Source of the DNA: Deltaproteobacteria bacterium | GTDB lineage: Bacteria > Bdellovibrionota > JACOXK01 > 2-02-FULL-40-11 | Reading direction: 5' to 3' | DNA length: 14,782 nucleotides | NCBI GenBank assembly: GCA_016193165.1 | Contig: JACPST010000170.1 | Location: 1 to 14,782, forward strand | Shown: in pieces, positions 1 to 7,146 of the stretch | How positions within the stretch are numbered: position 1 is the first letter of the stretch | Layout: every line of letters begins with the position of its first letter | The notes under the pieces: generated by a model | The model's database searches: none | Seen by the model: the letters and a program-made list of their open reading frames with translations, nothing else | Told to the model about the DNA's origin: nothing | Program-made: the position numbers and the translations under genes

Positions 1-125
1 GCTATAAAAATTTTTCTATGCCTCACTGTCAAAACAAAATATGCCTGAAGGAACTAAATCCGCATCCCATACTCAATCAAGTCATCTCCACCCTAAGTAT
101 TAAAAACACCTCCCATGGCAGCTAA
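1..125 (+). CDS. C-terminal fragment of a heptosyltransferase-like (GT9) protein
   Basis: A reading frame enters from the left edge (first full codon at base 3) and stops with TAA at 123-125. Its 40 visible residues include the segment NKICLKELNPHPILNQVIS. This resembles the C-terminal end of ADP-heptose:LPS heptosyltransferases, where a Cys-containing stretch of the form C-[LM]-[KR]-x-[IL]-x-P-x-x-[VI]-L precedes a final helix. Those enzymes add heptose to the lipopolysaccharide inner core at the cytoplasmic face of the inner membrane. The frame overlaps the next gene by 11 bases (115-125), which suggests an operon with translational coupling and fits a core-glycan context. The catalytic domain lies outside the window, so the assignment rests on a short tail and on the neighbour. 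Confidence 0.55.
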   Translation, partial: YKNFSMPHCQNKICLKELNPHPILNQVISTLSIKNTSHGS

Positions 126-897
126 TCTTCTCCGCAAAAAACTGGCGGTCGTTGTCTTGACTAAAAATGTTGAAGACAAAATTGAAAATTGCCTGAAAAG
201 CGTCCATGGATGGGCAGATGACATTATTATTGTCGATGGTGAAAGCACAGACAATACTCTTGCTATTTGCAAAAAGTATACTTCCAAAGTATTCAGCCGC
301 CCCTTCAAAAACTTTTCTGATGACCGAAATTTCGGGGCTAACCAAGCTCAAAGTGACTGGATTTTGCAAATTGACGCGGATGAAATTGTCCCTTCCTCTT
401 TCAAAGATAAGTTTGAAACGATTCGCAACTCCTCCTCTTTTCGAGCTTATAAAACTCGAAGAAAAAACTTTTTCTTAGGTCATTGCATTAAAAAGGGACC
501 TTGGTATCATTATATTCATATTCTTTATTTAAAAGAATTTGCTCATTTTTACGGATTGGTTCACGAACGACTAAAAGTAAATGGAAATATTGGCACTTTA
601 GAAGCGGAAATTGAACATTATCCTTTTAATACTATCTCTGAATTTATGAGCAGACAAAACCGCTACACCACCCTTGCCGCTCAAGAACTCTTTGAAACAC
701 AGGGCATTTTATCTTGGAAAGAAGTTCGACGGAACTTATTCTATAAACCAGCCAAAATGTTTTGGAAACTAGCCGTTGTCAAAGGAGGCTATAAAGACGG
801 AATCGTGGGGATCCTGTTCTCAATGCTCTATGCTTTTGAACATTTTTTAAAATGGACGAAATATTGGGAAATTGTTAGAAATGAAGTAAAGAATTAA
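115..897 (+). CDS. Family 2 glycosyltransferase, WaaE/KdtX-like (LPS core)
   Basis: This 260-residue protein has a GT-A fold nucleotide-sugar binding start (VVVLTKN, residues 12-18), the VDGESTDNT motif (40-48) and the metal-binding DADE motif (87-90). Length and motif spacing match the WaaE/KdtX group of small family 2 glycosyltransferases, which add glucose or a related sugar to the LPS inner core in the cytoplasm. The C-terminal half is basic and aromatic (KMFWKL, residues 224-229; LKWTKYWEI near 245-253), as expected for membrane association. There is no signal peptide. The ATG at 115 has no good Shine-Dalgarno sequence and lies inside the end of the preceding frame, so initiation may be coupled. 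The acceptor and donor sugars cannot be read from the sequence. Family assignment is firm; the LPS-core role is inferred from similarity and from the heptosyltransferase-like neighbour. Confidence 0.88.
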   Translation: MAANLLRKKLAVVVLTKNVEDKIENCLKSVHGWADDIIIVDGESTDNTLAICKKYTSKVFSRPFKNFSDDRNFGANQAQSDWILQIDADEIVPSSFKDKFETIRNSSSFRAYKTRRKNFFLGHCIKKGPWYHYIHILYLKEFAHFYGLVHERLKVNGNIGTLEAEIEHYPFNTISEFMSRQNRYTTLAAQELFETQGILSWKEVRRNLFYKPAKMFWKLAVVKGGYKDGIVGILFSMLYAFEHFLKWTKYWEIVRNEVKN

Positions 898-903
898 ATA
901 GTA

Positions 904-2457
904 ATGAATACTTTACTAGAATCCATAGTACTTATTATTCCTCCATCTGTCTTTTTATTAGATGAACGGGTTTTTATGTCTCTAGGGATTCTTAAAGTTG
1001 CTGCCGTGCTGGAAAAATGTGGACACACTGTTGAAGTCGTTGATCTTTCTGGAGTAGAAAACTATGAAGAGGCTATTACTCTCCACACAGCAACAACCCA
1101 AAGTCATTTCTTTGGTTTAACAGCCACGACCCCTCAGCTTCCCGCGGCATTTAAAATCGCCAAAGCCATTCGATCCCAAAATAAAAATACTAAAATCATC
1201 TTAGGGGGCCCCCATGTAACATTGGTAGCTGCCGCTTTAAAAAGGGAACGCGCGCGCGCTATCACAAATGGTAGAGCGCATCTTGCGTTTGAAAGTTTAA
1301 AAAAACAGTTTGATATCTTGGTTGCCGGAGATGGCGAGCTTGCCATTCATTTAGCCTTGAAAAAAAACGCGCCTTCTTATATTGACGCGGATGATCCCAA
1401 AACAACGCTTTTCCTAAAAAATGCTGCTCTCAATGAATTCCCTTTTCCTGCTCGTCATTTGGTCGATGTGGATAGCTATAAATACACCATTGATGGTATT
1501 CGAGCTTTGAGTCTTATTGCTCAATTGGGATGTCCTTATGAATGTGGTTTTTGTGGAGGGCGCTACTCTCCCTATCTAAGACGAATTAGAATGAGAACCT
1601 CCCAAAACATCATAGAAGAAATACGACACATGTATCGCACCTACCATATAAAAGGATTTATGCTCTACGATGATGAGCTTAATGTAAATCCTAAAATGGT
1701 TGAGCTTATGAATGGAATTACAGAATTGCAAAAAAGAGAGCATACGGAGTTTAGGCTTCGTGGTTTTATTAAGTCGCAACTCTTTACGGATGAACAAGCT
1801 AAAGCTATGTACGAAGCAGGCTTTCGATGGATACTGGTAGGCTTTGAATCCGGCTCTCCTCTGATCCTTCGCAACATCAATAAAAGAGCTACGCGAGAAG
1901 AAAATACGCAGTGCATGGAAATTGCAAAAAGACATGGATTAAAAGTAAAAGCGCTCATGTCTTTTGGGCATCCAGGAGAATCTCCAGAGACAATCCAGCA
2001 AACACTGGACTGGTTATTAGAAGTAAAACCAGATGATTTTGACATGACCATTATCACAACCTATCCTGGCACCCCCTATTACGATGACGCGAGATTGTAT
2101 AATGAACAAGAGTGTGTTTGGGTTTATGAGTTTAAAGGAGATCGACTTTATAGCTATGAAGTCGATTATATGCAAACTGCCAAATACTATAAAGGGGATC
2201 CTAATGGAGGATATCAATCCTATGTTTATACTGACGCACTCTCTCCCGAGGAACTCGTACGCCTAAGAGACCTCAGTGAAAAAACAGCACGAAAAAAATT
2301 AAATATCCCCTATCCTTCTGCCGCCAAATCCATACGATATGAACACAGTATGGGGCAATTTGGAAACAGCTTACCCCCTAATATCTTAAGAAGATCCTCT
2401 ATTGAAAATACCAGTGCGAGCACCAGCTCGCATGAATGGTATAGAACTGTTCCTTAA
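904..2457 (+). CDS. B12-binding-type radical SAM protein (first copy)
   Basis: This 517-residue cytoplasmic enzyme has an N-terminal cobalamin-binding Rossmann-like domain (about 8-165, with LGGPHVT near 100-106 and AGDGE near 140-144). A radical SAM domain follows, with the cluster-binding motif CPYECGFC (Cys210, Cys214, Cys217). Later core motifs are visible: the GFESGS strand (about residue 317) and GHPGES (about 358-363). The classical DxHxxG B12 ligand is not apparent, as in many members. Between GGPHVT and the AGDGE strand there is an Arg/Ala-rich insertion of about 25 residues. Family members carry out methylations, ring closures and other radical chemistry; the substrate here is unknown. 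It starts 6 nt after the glycosyltransferase stop, so lipid or glycan modification is a reasonable guess but not shown. Its TAA shares the TTAA at 2454-2457 with the convergent gene's stop. Confidence 0.9.
   Translation: MNTLLESIVLIIPPSVFLLDERVFMSLGILKVAAVLEKCGHTVEVVDLSGVENYEEAITLHTATTQSHFFGLTATTPQLPAAFKIAKAIRSQNKNTKIILGGPHVTLVAAALKRERARAITNGRAHLAFESLKKQFDILVAGDGELAIHLALKKNAPSYIDADDPKTTLFLKNAALNEFPFPARHLVDVDSYKYTIDGIRALSLIAQLGCPYECGFCGGRYSPYLRRIRMRTSQNIIEEIRHMYRTYHIKGFMLYDDELNVNPKMVELMNGITELQKREHTEFRLRGFIKSQLFTDEQAKAMYEAGFRWILVGFESGSPLILRNINKRATREENTQCMEIAKRHGLKVKALMSFGHPGESPETIQQTLDWLLEVKPDDFDMTIITTYPGTPYYDDARLYNEQECVWVYEFKGDRLYSYEVDYMQTAKYYKGDPNGGYQSYVYTDALSPEELVRLRDLSEKTARKKLNIPYPSAAKSIRYEHSMGQFGNSLPPNILRRSSIENTSASTSSHEWYRTVP
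2415..2432 (-). terminator. GC-rich hairpin at a convergent gene end, possible weak terminator
   Basis: A perfect 7-bp stem (TGCGAGC / GCTCGCA) with a 4-nt loop sits about 20 nt downstream of the minus-strand coiled-coil gene's stop and inside the last codons of the plus-strand radical SAM gene. Read on the minus strand it is followed, after CTGG, by TATTTT, a poor U-tract. It could act as a weak terminator or as a 3'-end stabiliser for the minus-strand transcript. No U-tract follows on the plus strand. Confidence 0.35.
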
Positions 2458-4175
2458 TTTGGACGAGAGTCAACAATCGCACAAATCTTCCACTGAGAAG
2501 TGTGGAGCTTGAGGTGGATTTTGACAGAAGAGTTGAGGAAAGAAATAAGAGCGTGGGTGGGAGAAAGAAGCGTAAATTGACTGGCCTGCATCACTTGATC
2601 CCAAGTTACTCCAGAAGCAATCTCATCTTGGAAAAATCGGGTCACTTCATAGGCAAGGACATTGCGCCGACTTTGTTGCTCTCGATTGAAACCTTCGGTA
2701 TATAACCTTCTTTGTTCTTGTTTTAATCTTTCGCGATCCGCTGCTTTCAATCGTTCTAACATCTCATATTTACTCACCCAATCTCGTCGCAAAAAAGTAA
2801 GTTGAGCAATTTTTTTCTTGGCCTCAGTAGAGTTGGGATCCCGCGCTAATTCCCCATTCAAAACGGCTAAGTCATGATCCATATTGGCCAATTGTTCCAA
2901 ACAAAGTGAGAGATCATTCTCCAACGTATTAAAACGCTGATCAATCGTTTGCTCCATTTCTTCTATGATGTTTTCCAAAGTTCTTTCAGCTTCAAAGGAC
3001 TGAGGAAATCCGTCCAGCGCTATAAAAAGCTCATCCATGGCAATGAACTGATCTATCGTCTCTTTTGTCAGTTTATTGTCTTTGAGAGTAGTAAAAAAAT
3101 CAGAAGAATAGGTCATAACTTGGGTTGCCAAAACCTCTTGCTGAGCTGGAGTCAAATGTGCCAATTCTTCTTTTCCTTGATCGAATTTAAAACGACTGGT
3201 CTCGACAACAGCTTGCATAACTTCATCTTTTTGATTTCTTACCCGCACGCTTGCGTTGATTCCATTGAGATAAACAAGGGGAAACAAGGAAGGATCCAGA
3301 GACAAAACAAGAGTTTCTCCTGTTTCATCTTCTACTTCCAGTTCAAAAGTCTGAGTTGTAATAGATTTCCTCTGCGCCAAATCCCGCACTGTTACAAATT
3401 CCGATGTTGTTTTCTTCATGGGCAAAACTTTTTTCACTTTAAACGAAGGATATTCTTTCCACGATAAGGTTTTACGAAGAGGCTCTACGGTTTCAGGGGT
3501 TGTGATTTCAATATCTACAGAATCTTGAGTTAGCGACCCTTCATTCACTTTTACAACTTTATAAATCATTTCATATTCATACGGTTCTAAACGCGTTTTT
3601 TGATCCTCTGGATCTTCTGTCGCTTTCATTGGCCTAAGCTCACTCACGTGATAGCGAACAAAATCAGACTCCTGAATGCCTTTCCACACATATTCTTTCG
3701 CATATTCTAAACAATAATTTGTAGAATCTTCCTTGTCTTCTTCCTCATCCGTTACAAATAAGACCTGTTCAATCGACTTAAACAACCCTAGAGAGTTCAC
3801 AGAAGCGGAGATCAAGCTATTTTCAGTTTCGATATATCCCATCAAAATTGCTCCTTGGTCTGAAACAATAACGGTTTCTAAAAGAGGTTGATTTGTTTCA
3901 GAACCCACAAAGGTCAAGGATCGAACATCCTGGATCCTAACTTGAATAAACTGCGAGGCATCCTCTTTGTGAATCTTATCTTTAGAATAAAAAAGCCGAA
4001 TGGGTTGAAGTCCAGAGGCATTCAGTTTTAAATGGAGTTTTCGGGGTTCTTCTTCTTTTTGTTCTCTTCGATAGGTAATCTCTAATTCATAAGCATCGTC
4101 TTTGAGAGTTGCGGCAAAACTAAAAAGAGGAAAAATTAAGTAAAATAAGAGAAATAAACACTTTCGTATATCCAT
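2454..4175 (-). CDS. Exported protein of unknown function with C-terminal coiled coil
   Basis: I do not recognise this 573-residue protein. It begins with a Sec signal peptide (basic start MDIRK, hydrophobic core about 6-19, likely cleavage after the Ala-Ala at 21-22), so it is probably periplasmic, surface or secreted. Residues about 25-335 are charged, alternate hydrophobic and polar residues, and look beta-rich. Residues about 394-505 are a long Glu/Lys/Arg-rich heptad-like helical stretch, probably a coiled coil (for example LENIIEEMEQTIDQ). The final 70 residues look globular. The mature part has only three cysteines (155, 425, 564). ATG at 4175 is the only start that keeps the signal peptide; no strong Shine-Dalgarno sequence precedes it. 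It is divergent from the kelch gene and convergent with the radical SAM gene. Expected family: none identified. Confidence 0.8.
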   Translation of the reverse strand: MDIRKCLFLLFYLIFPLFSFAATLKDDAYELEITYRREQKEEEPRKLHLKLNASGLQPIRLFYSKDKIHKEDASQFIQVRIQDVRSLTFVGSETNQPLLETVIVSDQGAILMGYIETENSLISASVNSLGLFKSIEQVLFVTDEEEDKEDSTNYCLEYAKEYVWKGIQESDFVRYHVSELRPMKATEDPEDQKTRLEPYEYEMIYKVVKVNEGSLTQDSVDIEITTPETVEPLRKTLSWKEYPSFKVKKVLPMKKTTSEFVTVRDLAQRKSITTQTFELEVEDETGETLVLSLDPSLFPLVYLNGINASVRVRNQKDEVMQAVVETSRFKFDQGKEELAHLTPAQQEVLATQVMTYSSDFFTTLKDNKLTKETIDQFIAMDELFIALDGFPQSFEAERTLENIIEEMEQTIDQRFNTLENDLSLCLEQLANMDHDLAVLNGELARDPNSTEAKKKIAQLTFLRRDWVSKYEMLERLKAADRERLKQEQRRLYTEGFNREQQSRRNVLAYEVTRFFQDEIASGVTWDQVMQASQFTLLSPTHALISFLNSSVKIHLKLHTSQWKICAIVDSRPN

Positions 4176-4198
4176 AGGTGATTAAAAAGTAAGCAATC

Positions 4199-4227
4199 TT
4201 TATGCCAGAAGCTTTTTTGGATTTCAA
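4199..4227 (-). promoter_or_regulatory. Candidate sigma70-type promoter for the coiled-coil gene
   Basis: On the minus strand TTGAAA (4222-4227) and CATAAA (4199-4204) are separated by 17 nt. This places a start site near 4192 and gives a leader of under 20 nt before the ATG at 4175. The -10 matches consensus at four of six positions. Spacing and position are good, but there is no experimental support. Confidence 0.4.
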
Positions 4228-4236
4228 GTTAAAAAA

Positions 4237-5628
4237 ATGAATGGAAATGTGAGAGGAAAAAAACAGCCTTGCATTACCGTCTACATCTTGGCATATATGT
4301 TGCTGAAATTGGCATCCTGCGAGGAGGGAAATATCATTAAAAATCATTACCCTTATTTTTTATCGCTGGCTCTTTTAATTCTCATAACAGCCTGTGATGG
4401 GAGAGAGCGTCGTTGGAGCCCTCCTGGCCCACCCGATCCTCGTCTTTTAACTTCCATTCCAGAAGGACATCACAGTCATCAAGCTACTGTCACAGAAGAT
4501 GGTCAAAAAGTTGTTGTTTCAGGAGGATACGAATCAAGATTAACTCCTTCTCAAAATGTATTCACCTATGATGTCTATACCAGAAATACGCTGGATGTTG
4601 CAGGAATGCCTATTAAAGCTGACCTTTTTGAACCTCGCGCTCTTCATGCTCAAGCGCTCGTCACAACATCAGGAGGCGCCTATGCTCCCCGTGGATCTAT
4701 CGTTATTGTCGGGGGTCAATCGGGGGATATTTTTGGCCCTTCTGTCTCAGCAACTGCCGATGTCTATGTCCCCGCTTCTCCCTATAATCCTAATTCCGAT
4801 TACTTCATAAGTAACCTTGGAAATTTAAAAGTTCCGAGAAAAAATCATACTATTACAGAAATTACTGATCCCTCATCTTTCTTTTACGGACATTTTTTGA
4901 TTGTGGGTGGACAAAATAACAGCGGCGCCATTTTATCCACAGCTGAAATTTTTGATCCTGGCACAGGAAGATTCACATATGTGAATGATCGTCTCATTAT
5001 CGCCCGTGAAGAACATACTGCCGTAGCTCTCAAAACAGGAAAAGTTTTAATTGCTGGTGGAAACACTCAATTTGGAGCTACAGATACGGGTGAAATTTTT
5101 GACCCTGTAACATTGACGTTCACCCCTGTCCCAAATCGCATGTCTGATGCTAGGCGATATCATACGGCTACTTATATTGATAATAAAACGCCTGAAAGCG
5201 CGGCTGATGATGCGGTACTCATTGCGGGAGGACTCGATGACAGAGGATTTGTTCTAGATAGCGCTGATTTTTATGATCCTTTTTTCGAAAGATTTGTTCC
5301 TGTAGGCAGCCGCCTGCCCCATGGAGTTTTTCGTCATGCCGCCGCAGCCCTTCCTCAATCGTTTTTTGAAGATGCTGCCATTACAGGAGGATTTACAGAT
5401 TTAAATTTTTCCAACACACTAAGATCCAATCCAACAGAACAAGTTGTGATTTTTAATTATATGTATACAGGCGGCCGGCCGGATGGGTATTTTGTCAGAA
5501 CTACCAACATGCTTCGAGCTCGAGCACTGCATACAACCAATCACGTCAAACAGCGAGCTCTTTTAACGATTGGCGGTGTGGACATTTTTGGAGATCCACG
5601 GTCTACAGCCGAAGAATTCAACTATTGA
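4237..5628 (+). CDS. Kelch-repeat beta-propeller lipoprotein (start unresolved)
   Basis: The frame encodes seven kelch-like blades. Each has a Gly-Gly pair, at residues 96-97, 159-160, 224-225, 274-275, 331-332, 384-385 and 446-447, usually followed about 15 residues later by a T/S-A-E-x-F/Y-D-P strand (for example TAEIFDPGTGRF). This predicts a seven-bladed propeller, generally a binding domain. A lipobox (LITAC) sits at residues 49-53, followed by a Pro-rich linker, so the mature protein is probably a lipid-anchored envelope protein with Cys53 as its first residue. The first ATG (4237) has no ribosome-binding site and gives an unusually long leader. An in-frame ATG at 4297 also lacks one. 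A strong AGGAGG lies 8 nt upstream of an in-frame ATT at 4336, which would give a textbook 18-residue lipoprotein signal. I give the outer frame but favour 4336 as the real start. Ligand unknown. Confidence 0.85.
   Translation: MNGNVRGKKQPCITVYILAYMLLKLASCEEGNIIKNHYPYFLSLALLILITACDGRERRWSPPGPPDPRLLTSIPEGHHSHQATVTEDGQKVVVSGGYESRLTPSQNVFTYDVYTRNTLDVAGMPIKADLFEPRALHAQALVTTSGGAYAPRGSIVIVGGQSGDIFGPSVSATADVYVPASPYNPNSDYFISNLGNLKVPRKNHTITEITDPSSFFYGHFLIVGGQNNSGAILSTAEIFDPGTGRFTYVNDRLIIAREEHTAVALKTGKVLIAGGNTQFGATDTGEIFDPVTLTFTPVPNRMSDARRYHTATYIDNKTPESAADDAVLIAGGLDDRGFVLDSADFYDPFFERFVPVGSRLPHGVFRHAAAALPQSFFEDAAITGGFTDLNFSNTLRSNPTEQVVIFNYMYTGGRPDGYFVRTTNMLRARALHTTNHVKQRALLTIGGVDIFGDPRSTAEEFNY
4269..4299 (+). 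promoter_or_regulatory. Weak candidate promoter for the kelch lipoprotein gene
   Basis: TTGCAT (4269-4274) lies 17 nt before CATATA (4292-4297), or 19 nt before TATATG (4294-4299). A start site near 4305 would produce a short leader carrying the AGGAGG at 4322-4327, consistent with initiation at 4336 rather than 4237. The -10 match is poor, so this is only suggestive. Confidence 0.25.
4321..4338 (+). promoter_or_regulatory. Strong ribosome-binding site in front of an ATT codon
   Basis: GAGGAGG at 4321-4327 is the best Shine-Dalgarno match near the kelch gene. The next in-frame codon at optimal spacing (8 nt) is ATT at 4336, and the residues that follow form a short lipoprotein signal ending at the LITAC lipobox. 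No ATG, GTG or TTG lies at suitable spacing in this frame. The site therefore decides between a rare AUU start and a chance match. Confidence 0.5.
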
Positions 5629-5652
5629 AAAAACATATTTGGCCTGCGACTT

Positions 5653-5685
5653 CTATAAAATAAAACACTTATAGCTCTATTTTTT
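5653..5685 (+). terminator. Weak hairpin plus T-run after the kelch gene
   Basis: CTATAA (5653-5658) and TTATAG (5669-5674) can pair, with CTCTATTTTTTT following to 5685. The stem is short and all but AT-only, and the T-run lies inside the last codons of the convergent gene, so function as a rho-independent terminator is uncertain. Confidence 0.25.
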
Positions 5686-7114
5686 TATTGATTTCAAAAG
5701 ATACCTGTCCTCCTGTAAAAAGCGGGCTTTCCCGAAGGACTCGCAAACGCACATCGTACGTTGTCCCTTTTTCTAAATTCTCGCGAAGCCCCAAAGCCGC
5801 GGGATTGGGTTCTCCTTTTCTTAAAAGATAGGTCATCTCTCGCGTTCCATCGCCTGCCCATTGGGCTCGGCCTGCCACATGATCTGAAACCCACGCTATT
5901 TTTCGATGAATCTTAAGAGAATAGTGGACATTCACTTTTTCCTGATCTGCTTTGGCATCCAAAAGCTTTAAATAAACATTTCCACCTTCTCGAACCAATC
6001 GAAAATCTCCAATTGAAGAGCGTCCAAAAAGAAAGTTGTCCAGCACCCCTTTTCGTTTGGCTTCAAGTGTAAATTCAACTTTGCCTCCTTCAAAGAGCAG
6101 GGATTGGCGGACAACTCTGAGACGAAGAGTATAATCCACATATCCCTTTAAATACTCCGAAACAAATTGTCCAAGGCGTCCTTGGCCAGGGACTAATGGG
6201 AGCGCAAACGTTCTTAGAGGTCCCTTGGCTTCTTCGAGTGGAATGTCAACATTTGAAACAACAGCTTTTCCATTTTCATCCACCACCTCTAAAGAGTATC
6301 TCGTATCCACACGATAGAAAGGCTTCTCATCGACAAAATGCAACGCGGCTTGATCAAATTCTCCTTTCAAACGCAATCCAGCAATCGAAGCCTTTCCATA
6401 TTCTTCTTTGTCTAACGTCCCCACGCCTAAGGTAATCGTAACCTCGTTTCGATTGTCTTCACGATTGAGCTCTCGATAGAGATAAAAAGAACTGGACGGT
6501 CGAAGCGAAACCCTTTCTCCATCAAAAGAAACTTTTAAGGTTTCCGTTTCTCCTGGATTTAATCTAGCCTCGGGAGGCCAATTTACTACAACATGTTTTT
6601 CAACCGTTCGATCATAGACTTGGACAGGGACACTATGAGCGTGCAGTTCATTAAATGTGCGCAATCTTATTTTTGTCACAGTTCTCCATAGCCATTCACA
6701 TCTTACTCTTCGAACTTGGCGATAACGTAAGACAGGTCTTGTTCTCCAGATCCACTGGCAATAACCTTGATTGTTACAATACCACTCTTGATAAGTTTCA
6801 GTATCCCAATAGGGTTCTGACACCCAATATTCTACTTCATGACAATATTGTTCTTGCTCTTCATAGGTCTCATACCAAGTTGAGGAATCATGACCCGCAT
6901 GGTGATCCCCAGTGTGAGGGTGTGTATGCCACTCTTCGCGATATTCGGTTCGAAATAAATTTTTAGAAAGCCTTACTTCCAAGGTGTTTTGATCTTGACT
7001 TCGAACTAAAATCGCGTGAGGAGCATCCGGTGGAATGGCCGTCGTATCATCTGAAGCCCAGGCAGGTAAAACACTCCACAACAATACAAAGCCTAACCAA
7101 CTCCATCGTTTCAT
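5669..7114 (-). CDS. Exported protein with His cluster, Cys/Trp/Tyr-rich segment and tandem C-terminal repeat
   Basis: This 481-residue protein starts with a Sec signal (MKRWSWLGF..., cleavage after LPAWA, residue 20), so it is exported. I do not recognise a family. A His-rich stretch (His63, 65, 67, 71, 72, 75) leads into a segment at about 80-150 packed with Tyr, Trp and Arg, holding four cysteines (91, 113, 119, 139) in a repeated aromatic-Cys setting (QYC, WYC, GYC, VRC). The four could form disulfides or a metal site. Residues about 252-372 and 375-481 are two diverged copies of a beta-rich unit; the closing strands (YTLRLRVVRQSLLFEGGKVE and YDVRLRVLRESPLFTGGQVS) align clearly. The ATG at 7114 has an AGGGGG site 5 nt upstream. 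An in-frame GTG at 7120 overlaps that site and is less likely. It follows the CUB-like gene by 28 nt and is probably co-transcribed with it. Confidence 0.82.
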   Translation of the reverse strand: MKRWSWLGFVLLWSVLPAWASDDTTAIPPDAPHAILVRSQDQNTLEVRLSKNLFRTEYREEWHTHPHTGDHHAGHDSSTWYETYEEQEQYCHEVEYWVSEPYWDTETYQEWYCNNQGYCQWIWRTRPVLRYRQVRRVRCEWLWRTVTKIRLRTFNELHAHSVPVQVYDRTVEKHVVVNWPPEARLNPGETETLKVSFDGERVSLRPSSSFYLYRELNREDNRNEVTITLGVGTLDKEEYGKASIAGLRLKGEFDQAALHFVDEKPFYRVDTRYSLEVVDENGKAVVSNVDIPLEEAKGPLRTFALPLVPGQGRLGQFVSEYLKGYVDYTLRLRVVRQSLLFEGGKVEFTLEAKRKGVLDNFLFGRSSIGDFRLVREGGNVYLKLLDAKADQEKVNVHYSLKIHRKIAWVSDHVAGRAQWAGDGTREMTYLLRKGEPNPAALGLRENLEKGTTYDVRLRVLRESPLFTGGQVSFEINKKIEL

Positions 7115-7128
7115 ACACACCCCCTTTT

Positions 7129-7146
7129 CTAGTGTCGCGACACTAG
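7129..7146. repeat. Perfect 18-bp palindrome in the junction of two secreted-protein genes
   Basis: CTAGTGTCGCGACACTAG reads identically on both strands. It contains the TAG stop of the upstream minus-strand gene (7143-7145) and ends 4 bases before the AGGGGG ribosome-binding site of the downstream gene. No T-run follows on the minus strand, so it does not look like a terminator. It could be a binding site for a dimeric protein, or an RNA fold that separates expression of the two genes. Confidence 0.9.

Noticed and set aside
1249..1259. Alternating CG run, considered as a possible Z-DNA or restriction-related site, with GGGGGCCCCC nearby at 1204-1213.
   Set aside because: Both lie inside the radical SAM coding region and are explained by Arg/Ala and Gly-Gly-Pro codons; no further structure around them.
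1665..2057. 130-residue minus-strand frame opposite the radical SAM gene.
   Set aside because: Shadow of a firmly identified gene; Ser/Cys-rich low-sense composition and no motifs.
2949..3467. 172-residue plus-strand frame antisense to the coiled-coil protein gene.
   Set aside because: Shadow frame: no ribosome-binding site, no recognisable domain, and the minus-strand gene has a signal peptide and coherent composition.
5472..5481. CGGCCGGCCG palindrome in the kelch gene.
   Set aside because: Short, inside coding sequence (Gly-Gly-Arg-Pro codons) and without neighbouring copies.
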